Positions 34,349-43,049 of a DNA stretch of 64,000 nt are shown piece after piece (within the stretch, counting starts at the first letter, position 1; each line of letters starts with the position of its first letter). The DNA is from CAYFZO01 sp965226235. Lineage in GTDB: Bacteria; Pseudomonadota; Gammaproteobacteria; Poriferisulfidales; Oxydemutatoraceae. Under the pieces are notes generated by a model that was given only the letters and a program-made list of their open reading frames with translations, did not search any database and was not told the origin of the DNA. The position numbers and the translations under genes are program-made. The stretch is taken from NCBI GenBank assembly GCA_965226235.1, contig OZ245335.1:806001-870000 (forward strand), in the 5' to 3' direction.

Positions 34349-36427
34349 CTACAACCCCCTCATGCTCAACCGAACGCGACCTTGCCTGTCGACTTCCAGC
34401 ACCTTTACCTTCACTCTGTCGCCCTGGTTCAGCACCTCGCCAACCGTGTCGAGCCGACGTCCATCCGAAGCGATCTGCGAAATGTGTACCAGCCCGTCCC
34501 TGCCCGGGAGAATTGTAACAAACGCGCCAAAATCGACGACTTTGGCTACCTTGCCTTCATAAATCCTGCCAATTTCCACGTCGGCTACCAATTCTTCAAT
34601 CCTTCGACGAGCTTCTTCCCCAACCTTCCCATCAGCAGCGGCGATAGTGATCTTGCCGGTATCGTCGATGTCTATGACCGCACCGGTTCCTTCGGTCAGC
34701 GCTCGGATAGTCGAACCGCCCTTGCCGATGACATCACGAATCTTCTCCGGGTTAATCATCATCGTAAACAACCTCGGCGCGTAGACCGACAATTCCCCCG
34801 GCTTATTTAACACCGCATCCATCTGCTCAAGGATGTGTAATCTGGCTTCCTTGGCTTGTTCCAGCGCAATTGCCATGATCTCGGGTGTGACCCCGTTGGC
34901 TTTTATGTCCATCTGCAAGGCCGTCACCGCATCTTTTGTCCCTGCGACCTTGAAATCCATGTCGCCCAAGTGGTCTTCATCACCAAGAATATCAGTCAAC
35001 ACCGCAAACTTGTCGTCTTCAAGAATTAATCCCATCGCAACGCCTGCCACCGCCGTCTTGAGCGGCACGCCAGCGTTCATCATTGCCAGGCTGCTACCGC
35101 AAACCGAAGCCATTGAGCTGGATCCATTCGACTCCGTGATTTCAGAAACCACGCGCAGCACGTAAGGGAACTCTTCCTCGCTGGGCATCACCCCAAGTAA
35201 AGCACGCTTTGCCAGCCTGCCGTGCCCAATTTCACGACGCTTGGGTGATCCCATAAAACCAGTCTCCCCAACGCAATAGGGAGGAAAATTATAGTGGAAC
35301 ATAAAGCGGTCTTTGCGTTCACCCTCAATCGCGTCGATAATCTGTGCATCCCGATTGCTCCCCAGAGTCGTTGCAACCAACGCCTGCGTTTCACCACGAG
35401 TAAACAACGCACTGCCATGCGCGCGCGGCAAAAGACCGACCTCAATGCCCAGCGGCCTGACGGAACGGGTATCCCTGCCATCCATACGCGGACTGCCTGA
35501 GAGAGCCCTCTGGCGAACAATTTTTCTTTCAAGGCTGGAAAAACACTTCAGAGCCTTGTCTTGTTCCGCTACATCTCCAATGTTTTCAACCAACTTGCCG
35601 CGCAGTGCATTGAGTGCCTGGCACCGTTGCACCTTGTCAGGAATTGTATAAATCTGCTCTAGTTCAGACGCGCACTGTGATTCAATGTCGCTGGTCAACT
35701 GCTCATCTTCTGGCGCAGGGAGCCAGTCCCACTTGGGCTTTCCCGCCTCCTTGGCCAGCTCACGTATCGCCTCAATGGCAACCTGCATCTGCTCGTGCCC
35801 ATAGACGACCGCCCCCAGCATTTGTTCTTCGGTAAGCAGTTTCGCCTCGGACTCTACCATCAGAACGTCTTTTTCATTGCCTGCAACCACCAGATCCAGG
35901 TCAGACCTGGACAGTTGCTCAAACGTAGGGTTCAACACGTATTGGCCATCGATATACCCGATCCGTGCGCCAGCGACCACTCCATTAAAAGGTAGGCCCG
36001 ATATCGCAACCGCGGCCGAAGCACCCAGCAACGCGGGCACATCCGCGTCAACGTTCGAGTCCAGCGACATTACCGTTGCAATAATTTGCACTTCATTCAT
36101 GAAGCCTTTCGGAAACGATGGCCTTAAAGGACGATCGATCAACCTGCAAATCAGGGTTTCTTTTTCACTGGGGCGACCTTCGCGCTTGAAAAAGCCTCCA
36201 GGCACCTTCCCGGCGGCATAGGTTCGCTCCTGATAGTTCACGGTCAACGGGAAAAAGCTCTGGCTTGCAACGGCCTCCCGACGTCCGACAATCGTCACCA
36301 ACACGGCGGTGTCACCCATCCGTACCATTACCGCACCGTCCGCCTGGCGAGCATATCGCCCGGTTTCCAAGGTTACGTGATGGGCGCCGTAGTCAAATGA
36401 CTTGGCGAAAATATTCAAATCCAGCAA
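34349..36427 (-). CDS. pnp: polynucleotide phosphorylase
   Basis: A 692-residue 3'-5' exoribonuclease of the RNA degradosome. Two RNase PH domains are seen (ARQADGAVMVRMGDTAVLVT at the start; GRDTRSVRPLGIEVGLLPRAHGSALFTRGETQ in the second), then a KH domain (IRDVIGKGGSTIRALTEGTG) and an S1 domain (GKVAKVVDFGAFV). The start appears to be TTG at 36427, 22 bp after the rpsO stop; no ATG precedes the conserved FDYGAHHVTLETG. It is the last gene of the rimP-to-pnp operon apart from possible read-through to msrB. Confidence 0.95.
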   Translation of the reverse strand: MLDLNIFAKSFDYGAHHVTLETGRYARQADGAVMVRMGDTAVLVTIVGRREAVASQSFFPLTVNYQERTYAAGKVPGGFFKREGRPSEKETLICRLIDRPLRPSFPKGFMNEVQIIATVMSLDSNVDADVPALLGASAAVAISGLPFNGVVAGARIGYIDGQYVLNPTFEQLSRSDLDLVVAGNEKDVLMVESEAKLLTEEQMLGAVVYGHEQMQVAIEAIRELAKEAGKPKWDWLPAPEDEQLTSDIESQCASELEQIYTIPDKVQRCQALNALRGKLVENIGDVAEQDKALKCFSSLERKIVRQRALSGSPRMDGRDTRSVRPLGIEVGLLPRAHGSALFTRGETQALVATTLGSNRDAQIIDAIEGERKDRFMFHYNFPPYCVGETGFMGSPKRREIGHGRLAKRALLGVMPSEEEFPYVLRVVSEITESNGSSSMASVCGSSLAMMNAGVPLKTAVAGVAMGLILEDDKFAVLTDILGDEDHLGDMDFKVAGTKDAVTALQMDIKANGVTPEIMAIALEQAKEARLHILEQMDAVLNKPGELSVYAPRLFTMMINPEKIRDVIGKGGSTIRALTEGTGAVIDIDDTGKITIAAADGKVGEEARRRIEELVADVEIGRIYEGKVAKVVDFGAFVTILPGRDGLVHISQIASDGRRLDTVGEVLNQGDRVKVKVLEVDRQGRVRLSMRGL

Positions 36428-36449
36428 AGTTTACCTGCAGCTTCTCTTT

Positions 36450-36719
36450 TCAGTAGCGCAATCCGAGAGACGAAACCAGATCCTTGTAGCGGACGAGTTT
36501 CTTCGATTTCAGATATTTGAGTAGTTTACGTCGCACGCTTACCATTTTTAACAGCCCTTGGCGCGAATGGTGATCGTGCTTATGCGCGGAGAAGTGTTTG
36601 GATAGCATATTGATACGTGTGGTCAGCAATGCAACCTGAACTTCCGGGGAGCCCGTGTCGTTCTCACGTTGCTGGTATTGGCTGACTACTTCTTTCTTCT
36701 GCTCTAGGGTAAGCGACAT
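36450..36719 (-). CDS. rpsO: 30S ribosomal protein S15
   Basis: An 89-residue protein identical in length to E. coli S15, with the TGSPEVQVALLT and HSRQGLLKMVSVRRKLLKYL signatures. S15 binds the central domain of 16S rRNA and usually represses its own mRNA through a leader structure. The leader here is unusual because a run of 20 cytosines stands where the ribosome site should be. Confidence 0.97.
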   Translation of the reverse strand: MSLTLEQKKEVVSQYQQRENDTGSPEVQVALLTTRINMLSKHFSAHKHDHHSRQGLLKMVSVRRKLLKYLKSKKLVRYKDLVSSLGLRY

Positions 36720-36723
36720 GGTC

Positions 36724-36743
36724 GGGGGGGGGGGGGGGGGGGG
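36724..36743. repeat. 20-nt G homopolymer (C-run in the rpsO leader)
   Basis: Twenty consecutive G on the plus strand, i.e. twenty C on the rpsO coding strand, end 4 bp upstream of the rpsO ATG. AGAAGAAAG, the only purine-rich ribosome-site-like sequence, lies on the far side of the run, so its length sets the spacing to the start codon. Length errors in sequencing or assembly are likely at such a run. Confidence 0.9.
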
Positions 36744-36779
36744 CTTTCTTCTGCTTCACATTCTTCTAAAACTGGGCGC

Positions 36780-36808
36780 AGTATAGTACAAACTACCGGG
36801 TTTGTACA
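36780..36808 (-). promoter_or_regulatory. rpsO promoter overlapped by an inverted repeat
   Basis: On the minus strand TGTACA (36803-36808) and TATACT (36780-36785) are separated by 17 bp, a fair sigma70 promoter between truB and rpsO. A perfect 8-bp inverted repeat, GTACAAAC / GTTTGTAC with a 6-nt loop (36786-36807), fills the spacer and part of the -35 element. It may be an operator or an RNA hairpin for transcripts coming from truB. Confidence 0.6.
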
Positions 36809-36829
36809 TCCTGGGTTGACATCCTGAAC

Positions 36830-37786
36830 TCAGACCAACGAAGTCGGATCCCGCTGACTCATTTGTGAAAAAACCCTTTTGGGGAATAGGTGCCCTGCAT
36901 CCTTGGCAGCGACCGCAAGCAACAAGCCTTCAGCATCGTAAACCCGGTACAGGCCTTCCTCGTCGCCAAGGGCGCTACCGGGCAAGTCATGGAGCGCAAT
37001 TCTCCCTCCTGCGCGCATTCTGCCGGACTGCACCTGACCGAGCTCGACAGCCGGCAAGTGCATGAGCCCGGCATCCACCGGCAGCAATCGACGCGACGGC
37101 TTGACCGGATCGCAACAGCATGCACCGAGGGTTCGCACATCCACCGCGTCTTCCACAAAAAAAGCACCTGACCTGGTACGTCTCAAAGAGGAGAGATACG
37201 CTACGGTGCCAAGCGCGGTCCCCATATCTTCCGCGAGCGTGCGAATGTAAGTGCCTTTTGAGCAATGCACATTGAAACAGAATCCATCGGCCATGCAACG
37301 ACCCAGCGTCAATGAATGAATCGTCACGCTACGCGTCTTGCGTTCTACCGTGAGTCCTTTGCGTGCAAGCTCGTACAAACGCTTGCCTCCAACCTTGATC
37401 GCTGAATACATCGGCGGTAGTTGTTGCATTTCACCGACAAAGCGACGTAACAGATTTTCGATCAGTTGCTCACCGGGACGCCTGCACCGATGAGTCTCGA
37501 CCACCTCCCCTTGCGCGTCACCGGTGGTCGTCTTCACCCCGAGAACAACACAAGCCTCGTAATGTTTGGATTGACCAGCCAGATAATGAAGTACCTTGGT
37601 CCCCTCTCCGACACCAACGATTAACAAACCGGTGGCCAGCGGGTCAAGGGTCCCCGCATGACCGGCCTTGACTTTGCCAAAACAGCTTTTGGCGACGCGC
37701 ACGGCTTGCGCGGAGGTCCAGCCGGCGGGCTTGTCAAGCAACAATAATCCGTCGTCGGACACTGTGATCGTATCCCGGCGATACAC
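36830..37786 (-). CDS. truB: tRNA pseudouridine-55 synthase
   Basis: A 318-residue enzyme making the universal pseudouridine of the T-loop. The catalytic aspartate lies in GHAGTLDPLATGLL, and YSAIKVGGKRLYELAR and KGTYIRTLAEDMG are family motifs. A C-terminal PUA-like domain follows. It starts 27 bp after the rbfA stop in the operon order known from E. coli. Confidence 0.95.
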   Translation of the reverse strand: MYRRDTITVSDDGLLLLDKPAGWTSAQAVRVAKSCFGKVKAGHAGTLDPLATGLLIVGVGEGTKVLHYLAGQSKHYEACVVLGVKTTTGDAQGEVVETHRCRRPGEQLIENLLRRFVGEMQQLPPMYSAIKVGGKRLYELARKGLTVERKTRSVTIHSLTLGRCMADGFCFNVHCSKGTYIRTLAEDMGTALGTVAYLSSLRRTRSGAFFVEDAVDVRTLGACCCDPVKPSRRLLPVDAGLMHLPAVELGQVQSGRMRAGGRIALHDLPGSALGDEEGLYRVYDAEGLLLAVAAKDAGHLFPKRVFSQMSQRDPTSLV

Positions 37787-37813
37787 CGCAGGGCATGGCC
37801 TGGAGAAGTACCA

Positions 37814-38167
37814 TCATCGTTGTTTTTCTTCGAGCAACAGCCGCTCGATGTGAACGCTGCGGCACCACGTTTCGTCTCTGAAAAACCTCAGATCAATCGC
37901 CTTGCGCATCTGTAGACGTTTCGACAACGCGGTACGCAAAAAGCTGGCAGCATGGTTCAGCCTTTTTAGAACAACGGCCTCGGCCACACCCGTATCCTCC
38001 GGAAACAGCAGGTACACCTTGGCCAAAGACAGGTCTCGACTCACTTCCACATCGGAAATAACGGCATTGGAGACAACCGAGTCCCCGGCCTGTCTCTTCA
38101 ACAGTACGGCCAGCTCCCGCTTCACCAACGCGGCAACGCGAAGTGCTCTGTTGCTGGTTCTTCGCAT
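37814..38167 (-). CDS. rbfA: ribosome-binding factor A
   Basis: A 117-residue KH-like protein that matures the 5' end of 16S rRNA. The start RTSNRALRVAALVKRELAVLL, the VEVSRDLSLAKVYLLF strand and RKAIDLRFFRDET are typical. It lies 13 bp after infB. Confidence 0.93.
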   Translation of the reverse strand: MRRTSNRALRVAALVKRELAVLLKRQAGDSVVSNAVISDVEVSRDLSLAKVYLLFPEDTGVAEAVVLKRLNHAASFLRTALSKRLQMRKAIDLRFFRDETWCRSVHIERLLLEEKQR

Positions 38168-38180
38168 GCTGACATGGGCA

Positions 38181-40571
38181 CTACAATTCGCGACGTACTT
38201 CTATTCTCTCGTAGACTTCAATGCTGTCACCAGGTCTGACATCTTCATAGTTCTTGACCGCGATTCCGCACTCGGTGCCCGAGTTCACTTCGTTGACGTT
38301 GTCCTTGTGCCTGCGCAGGGACTCCAGCCCTCCTTCAAAAACCACCACGTCATCTCGCAACACTCGGATCGGGCTACCTTGCCTTACGACGCCTTCGACC
38401 ACGTGACAACCGGCGACCACCCCCATCTTCGATGAGCGAAACACATCCTTGACTTTGGCGGTGCCTACAATTCTTTCTCTCACTTCCGGTTTGAGCATAC
38501 CTGACATGATCTCGCGAATGTCATCGAGCACTTCGTAGATCACGCTGTAGTAGCGAATCTGCACGTCTTCCGCCTGCCCCGCCTTACGCGCCTTGGCATC
38601 GGCGCGCACGTTGAAACCGATAATGATGGCACCGGAAGCCACGGCCAGATCAACGTCGGATTCATTGATCCCGCCAATGCCGGACAAAACGATCTTCGCC
38701 CGAACTTCATCCGTTGAAAGCCCGTCCAGCGAATCTTTCAACGCTTCGGCACTACCTTGCACGTCGGCCTTGATCAGCAAATTCAGCACCGAGGCTTTCT
38801 CACCTTGAAGACGCTCGAATATATTATCGCCAGCCAGTGGATGCCCCTGGCTGGCCAGCTTGCCCTCACGCAATTTTTTGCGCCGAAACTCGGCAACCTC
38901 CCGCGCTTTGCGTTCGCTCAACACCACTTGCACCATTTCACCCGCCGGTGGGGCCCCCGAAAGGCCGATAACCACTACCGGTATCGAAGGGGTAGCCTTG
39001 GTCAGGGCATTCCCGTTTTCATCCAGCAGAGCGCGCACCCGGCCGAACTCCTGCCCCGCGAGCAGAATGTCGCCCTTCTTCAATGCACCTTGCTGAACCA
39101 GAACCGTTGCAACCGGGCCGCGTCCCTTATCCAGGGCAGATTCGATCACGGCACCCTGCGCCACTCCCTCAGGCGTCGCTTTCAATTCCATCACTTCGGC
39201 TTGAAGCAGGATCGCATCAAGCAAACCACTGATACCTTCGCCGGTTTTGGCAGATACATTGACAAAAATAGTATTGCCCCCCCACTCTTCCGGCACGATT
39301 TTCTGTTGCGCCAGATCGCCTTTGATCTTTTCCGGATCGGCATTGTCCTTGTCGATCTTGTTGATCGCGACAACCATCGGAACCTTCGCGACACGCGAAT
39401 GCTGAATGGCTTCCTTGGTCTGCGGCATGATGCCGTCATCGGCGGCAACGACCAGCACCACGATATCGGTAGCATGTGCGCCACGGGCGCGCATCGCCGT
39501 GAACGCAGCATGCCCGGGAGTATCCAGAAAAGTGATGCTGCCTTTCTCCACATGCACGTGATACGCCCCGATATGCTGCGTGATGCCTCCCGATTCTGCA
39601 GCAGCAACGTGGGATTGGCGAATGTGATCCAGCAAAGAGGTTTTACCGTGGTCAACATGCCCCATGACAGCCACCACCGGCGGTCTGGATGCGGCAGCCA
39701 CGTCACCAACCGAAAACTCTTCGGAGAGCAAGGAGTTTTCGACATCTTCTTCTGCAACCGGTCTGGCGGTATGCCCCAACTCTTCGACGATCAGCGCGGC
39801 GGTTTCCTGATCCAGGGGCTGATTGATCGTCGCCATGATACCCATGCCGATCATCTGCTTGATTAATTCACCGCTCTTGATCGCAAGGTTTTGAGCCAGT
39901 TCACCCACGGAAATCGTCGTGGGAATTGCAACATCGCGCTTGATCGGTTCGGTGGGTTTTTCGAATTCCTGCTTCTTGGGCTGTATGACTTTCTCGGGCC
40001 TGATACTTCTCCTTTTTGCCTTGCGCTTGCTGTACTTGCCCTTGGCTACCTTCAACTCGCGACGTGGTTCACCTTTGCCGGTGGAGGGCTGACCGGCCGA
40101 TGGCTTTCCTGCGGGCGCGGCGCGAGAAGCCGGGGAGGACTGGGGAGAAGGAACGGCAACCGGGGCTTTATGAGGCTGGTAGCCGGACGGTGGTGGTTTT
40201 TCAGATTTTCGAGACTCCGGTGAAATCCCTCTGGAGTCTACAACGGTATCCGGCGATGGCGATGGCACTACAGCCATAGGTGGCTTCGCCTGCTGTTGCC
40301 TGCCGACATAAGATCTTTTCTTTCGTATTTCGACGCTTACAGTGCTGGCCCCCGTATGCTTGCTTTGAACCTTAATGTGTGATGTGGTTTTGCGGCGCAG
40401 GCTGATTCTGCCGTTTTTGCTCAGAAACTGTATCAGTTGCATCTTCTCTTCCTCGCTGACGAGATCGCCCGGGGCTTTTTTTGGCAAGCCGGCCTTCTCC
40501 ATCTGCTCAATCAAATGAGCAACCGGCTTGCCAACCACTTCCGCGAGTTTCTGTAGCGTAATATTCGACAT
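38181..40571 (-). CDS. infB: translation initiation factor IF-2
   Basis: A 796-residue GTPase that places initiator tRNA on the ribosome. An IF2_N domain (TLQKLAEVVGKPVAHLIEQM) is followed by a basic, Pro/Ser-rich linker (about residues 55-210), a second IF2_N-like domain and the G domain: GHVDHGKTSLLD, FLDTPGHAAF and INKIDKD. Domains II-IV complete the protein. It is shorter than E. coli IF-2 (890) because of the linker. Confidence 0.97.
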   Translation of the reverse strand: MSNITLQKLAEVVGKPVAHLIEQMEKAGLPKKAPGDLVSEEEKMQLIQFLSKNGRISLRRKTTSHIKVQSKHTGASTVSVEIRKKRSYVGRQQQAKPPMAVVPSPSPDTVVDSRGISPESRKSEKPPPSGYQPHKAPVAVPSPQSSPASRAAPAGKPSAGQPSTGKGEPRRELKVAKGKYSKRKAKRRSIRPEKVIQPKKQEFEKPTEPIKRDVAIPTTISVGELAQNLAIKSGELIKQMIGMGIMATINQPLDQETAALIVEELGHTARPVAEEDVENSLLSEEFSVGDVAAASRPPVVAVMGHVDHGKTSLLDHIRQSHVAAAESGGITQHIGAYHVHVEKGSITFLDTPGHAAFTAMRARGAHATDIVVLVVAADDGIMPQTKEAIQHSRVAKVPMVVAINKIDKDNADPEKIKGDLAQQKIVPEEWGGNTIFVNVSAKTGEGISGLLDAILLQAEVMELKATPEGVAQGAVIESALDKGRGPVATVLVQQGALKKGDILLAGQEFGRVRALLDENGNALTKATPSIPVVVIGLSGAPPAGEMVQVVLSERKAREVAEFRRKKLREGKLASQGHPLAGDNIFERLQGEKASVLNLLIKADVQGSAEALKDSLDGLSTDEVRAKIVLSGIGGINESDVDLAVASGAIIIGFNVRADAKARKAGQAEDVQIRYYSVIYEVLDDIREIMSGMLKPEVRERIVGTAKVKDVFRSSKMGVVAGCHVVEGVVRQGSPIRVLRDDVVVFEGGLESLRRHKDNVNEVNSGTECGIAVKNYEDVRPGDSIEVYERIEVRREL

Positions 40572-40583
40572 GCCTGAACCTGT

Positions 40584-42116
40584 TTACTGCTCTTGCTCTT
40601 TCGTGCCTGCATCTTCGGCAGGCTTATCAAACGGCTTGTCAAACCAGGGGGCGCGCGCAGCCATAATCAGTTTTGCTGCTTTTTCCTTGTCCATGCCCTC
40701 AATCTCCATCAAGTCCACGACACCCTGTTCAGCAAGGTCCGCAACCGTATGGACTTCGATTGCCGCCAGTTGCTGCTCCAGTTCATCATCTATTCCTTCG
40801 ATCTCCAACAGGCTTTCGATCTCTTCCGCACTCTCTTCGTTGCTGACAATCGCCATAGACAGCACTATGTTGCCCGCGCGCTCACGTAGTTCCTCAACGA
40901 TATTCTTGTCAAACTCGTCAATTTTCAACAACTCTTCGATAGGCACATAAACGATTTCCTCGATACTGGAAAACCCCTCCTGCACCAGGATGGCCGCGAC
41001 TTCTTCGTCGACCGCCAGTTTCTCCATGAACAGGCTTTGCAGTGCCTTGATCTCCTGCTCACTTTTCTCATCGGCCTGATTTTCGGTCATTACATTCAAC
41101 TCCCAACCGGTCAACTGGCTGGCAAGCCTTATGTTCTGCCCCCCCCTACCGATCGCCTGCGCCAATTTGCTCTCCTCTACCGCAACATCCATGCTGTGAT
41201 GGTCTTCATCGACAACGATCGATACCACCTCCGTCGGAGACATGGCGTTGATTACATACTGGGCGGGATTCTCGTCCCACAGGATAATATCGATGCGCTC
41301 TCCTGCGAGTTCATTGGAAACCGATTGCACACGTGAACCACGCATCCCGACACAGGCACCGATAGGATCAAGGCGCAGATCGTTCGAGAGCACCGCTATC
41401 TTGGCGCGCATACCGGGATCACGTGACGCCCCCCTGACCTCTATCAAACCTTGCCCGATTTCCGGAACTTCGAGTTTGACCAACTCGACAAGAAACTCGG
41501 AGACAGTACGCGACAACACCAACTGCAAACCAAAATGGTCTTCGCTGATCTCCTTGAGATAGGCACGGGTCCGATCGCCCGGGCGAAAGCCTTCGCGCGG
41601 GATCAACTGCTCCCTGGAGATAAAACCTTCAGCGTTATCACCCAGATCGACGAATACCCCGGAACGTTCCTCGCGCTTGACAATGCCCATAACCAGATTG
41701 CCGACCTTGTCGCGATAGATTTCCGCAACCCTTCCACGCTCGGCTTCGCGCATCTTCTGCACAATAACCTGCTTTGCTGTGTACGCAGCGATCCGGCCAA
41801 AGGAGCCGATGCTCATCGGGCTGTATAGATATTCTCCCACCTGGACGCCGGACTGTTTTCCCTGCGCCTGGGCCAGCAGTACCTGCTCGTCTGGCAATGT
41901 GAATTCCGGATCTTCGTCATCCATTACCAGCCACCGACGAAATGCCTTGCACGCACCGGTTTCTCGATCCATCATGACGCATACATCGATATCATTGCCG
42001 TTATCCCGGCGCACCACCGCGGCAAACGCCGCTTCTATCGCCATGACAATGTCTTCCTTATCAAGGCTTTTTTCATTGCAAACGGTTTCGATTGCTATCA
42101 AGATTTCCTTGTCCAT
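40584..42116 (-). CDS. nusA: transcription termination/antitermination factor NusA
   Basis: A 510-residue protein binding RNA polymerase. An N-terminal domain is followed by S1 (MGIVKREERSGVFVDLGDNAEGFISREQLIP), KH1 (DPIGACVGMRGSRVQSVSNELAGERIDI), KH2 (AIGRGGQNIRLASQLTGWELNV) and two acidic C-terminal repeats rich in EI(D/E) motifs. The extreme C-terminus (APWFDKPFDKPAEDAGTKEQEQ in part) contains a small FDKP duplication. Lies between rimP and infB. Confidence 0.96.
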   Translation of the reverse strand: MDKEILIAIETVCNEKSLDKEDIVMAIEAAFAAVVRRDNGNDIDVCVMMDRETGACKAFRRWLVMDDEDPEFTLPDEQVLLAQAQGKQSGVQVGEYLYSPMSIGSFGRIAAYTAKQVIVQKMREAERGRVAEIYRDKVGNLVMGIVKREERSGVFVDLGDNAEGFISREQLIPREGFRPGDRTRAYLKEISEDHFGLQLVLSRTVSEFLVELVKLEVPEIGQGLIEVRGASRDPGMRAKIAVLSNDLRLDPIGACVGMRGSRVQSVSNELAGERIDIILWDENPAQYVINAMSPTEVVSIVVDEDHHSMDVAVEESKLAQAIGRGGQNIRLASQLTGWELNVMTENQADEKSEQEIKALQSLFMEKLAVDEEVAAILVQEGFSSIEEIVYVPIEELLKIDEFDKNIVEELRERAGNIVLSMAIVSNEESAEEIESLLEIEGIDDELEQQLAAIEVHTVADLAEQGVVDLMEIEGMDKEKAAKLIMAARAPWFDKPFDKPAEDAGTKEQEQ

Positions 42117-42130
42117 TCTGCTCCTTGAAT

Positions 42131-42598
42131 TTACGTCGTTTCCACTGACTCGAATATCAGCCGTGCTCGCTTGACTCCATCCAATGGAATCTCCACATTG
42201 CTGGCATCTGTCTTCAAAGTCACTGTACGGTTGTCAACTGCCTCTATTTTACCAACAAAATTTCTCCTGCCTTCGATCGGCGCGTGGCAGTTGACACATA
42301 CCTTGCTGCCGATATAGCGACGGTAATGGCTGATTTCAAACAACCGGCGATCAATACCGGGCGAAGAAACCTCGAGCGTATAGGATTGGTTGATCACCCG
42401 CTCGACATCCAGCACGCCACTCAACTGATGGCTGACGGCAGAGCAGTCGTCGAGCGTGACCCCTTCGGAGCCGTCGATGAATACCTGCAATACTCCATGG
42501 CGCTTGCCTGCGTTGAATTCGACGCCCCAACAACTGTAACCCAGTTGCTCGACCACCTTTTTCACTGTGAGATACAATCTGTCGCCGCTCATCGCCAC
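42131..42598 (-). CDS. rimP: ribosome maturation factor RimP
   Basis: A 155-residue protein needed for 30S assembly. LEVSSPGIDRRLFEISHYRRYIG is the signature. The start is taken as GTG at 42598, which has a GAGGAG ribosome site at 8-bp spacing; the ATG two codons later would have 14-bp spacing. First gene of the rimP-nusA-infB operon. Confidence 0.93.
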   Translation of the reverse strand: MAMSGDRLYLTVKKVVEQLGYSCWGVEFNAGKRHGVLQVFIDGSEGVTLDDCSAVSHQLSGVLDVERVINQSYTLEVSSPGIDRRLFEISHYRRYIGSKVCVNCHAPIEGRRNFVGKIEAVDNRTVTLKTDASNVEIPLDGVKRARLIFESVETT

Positions 42599-43049
42599 AC
42601 CAAATACTCCTCTTCTGTCACCAGAGAGGCTGCCAACCGGTATTACTTACTGGTGAAGTGCCTTGATCGCCAAGTCACTCAGGTGGCAGTAGCGAGCACT
42701 ACATCTGCACGCCCATACAAAAGTGCAGACACTTACCGGACCCGCTACCGGATTACCAGCGCCGCTACAGAAGAATCTCCTGCCACTTGCGCCGCTGTGC
42801 AAATCAATGCAATGAGCAGAATACCGCAATGCTACGGTTTGTCAAACAAATGTATGAGTCCACCACACAGGGGACAAATGTGACCCGTGTGAAGCGAGCA
42901 TCTGATCTGGCGTGTGATGACCAAACCCTCGGCGCGGACATCGGCCATGATAAACGATCGTTGCCGGTTGCACCCGCTCGGATCGTCCCGCGTTGCTGCA
43001 TTGCTGGAGAAGCGAGCACCCGGACACAGGGGCAAGCGTGGAAGAGCAA
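42599..43049. other. gap between rimP and the RHS gene
   Basis: This 451-bp region upstream of rimP should hold the promoter of the large operon. No tRNA precedes rimP here, unlike metY in E. coli. An inverted repeat TCTGCAC / GTGCAGA (about 42706-42730) is the only structure I noticed. Short frames on both strands show no domain. Confidence 0.45.

Noticed and set aside
38757..39866. 369-codon plus-strand frame opposite infB
   Set aside because: Antisense to the IF-2 GTPase domain, which is certain; the frame is long only because of codon bias.
42832..43035. Short minus-strand frame with a CSLHTGHICPLCGG zinc-ribbon-like motif upstream of rimP
   Set aside because: The rest of the frame looks random and lacks a ribosome site; one motif is not enough.
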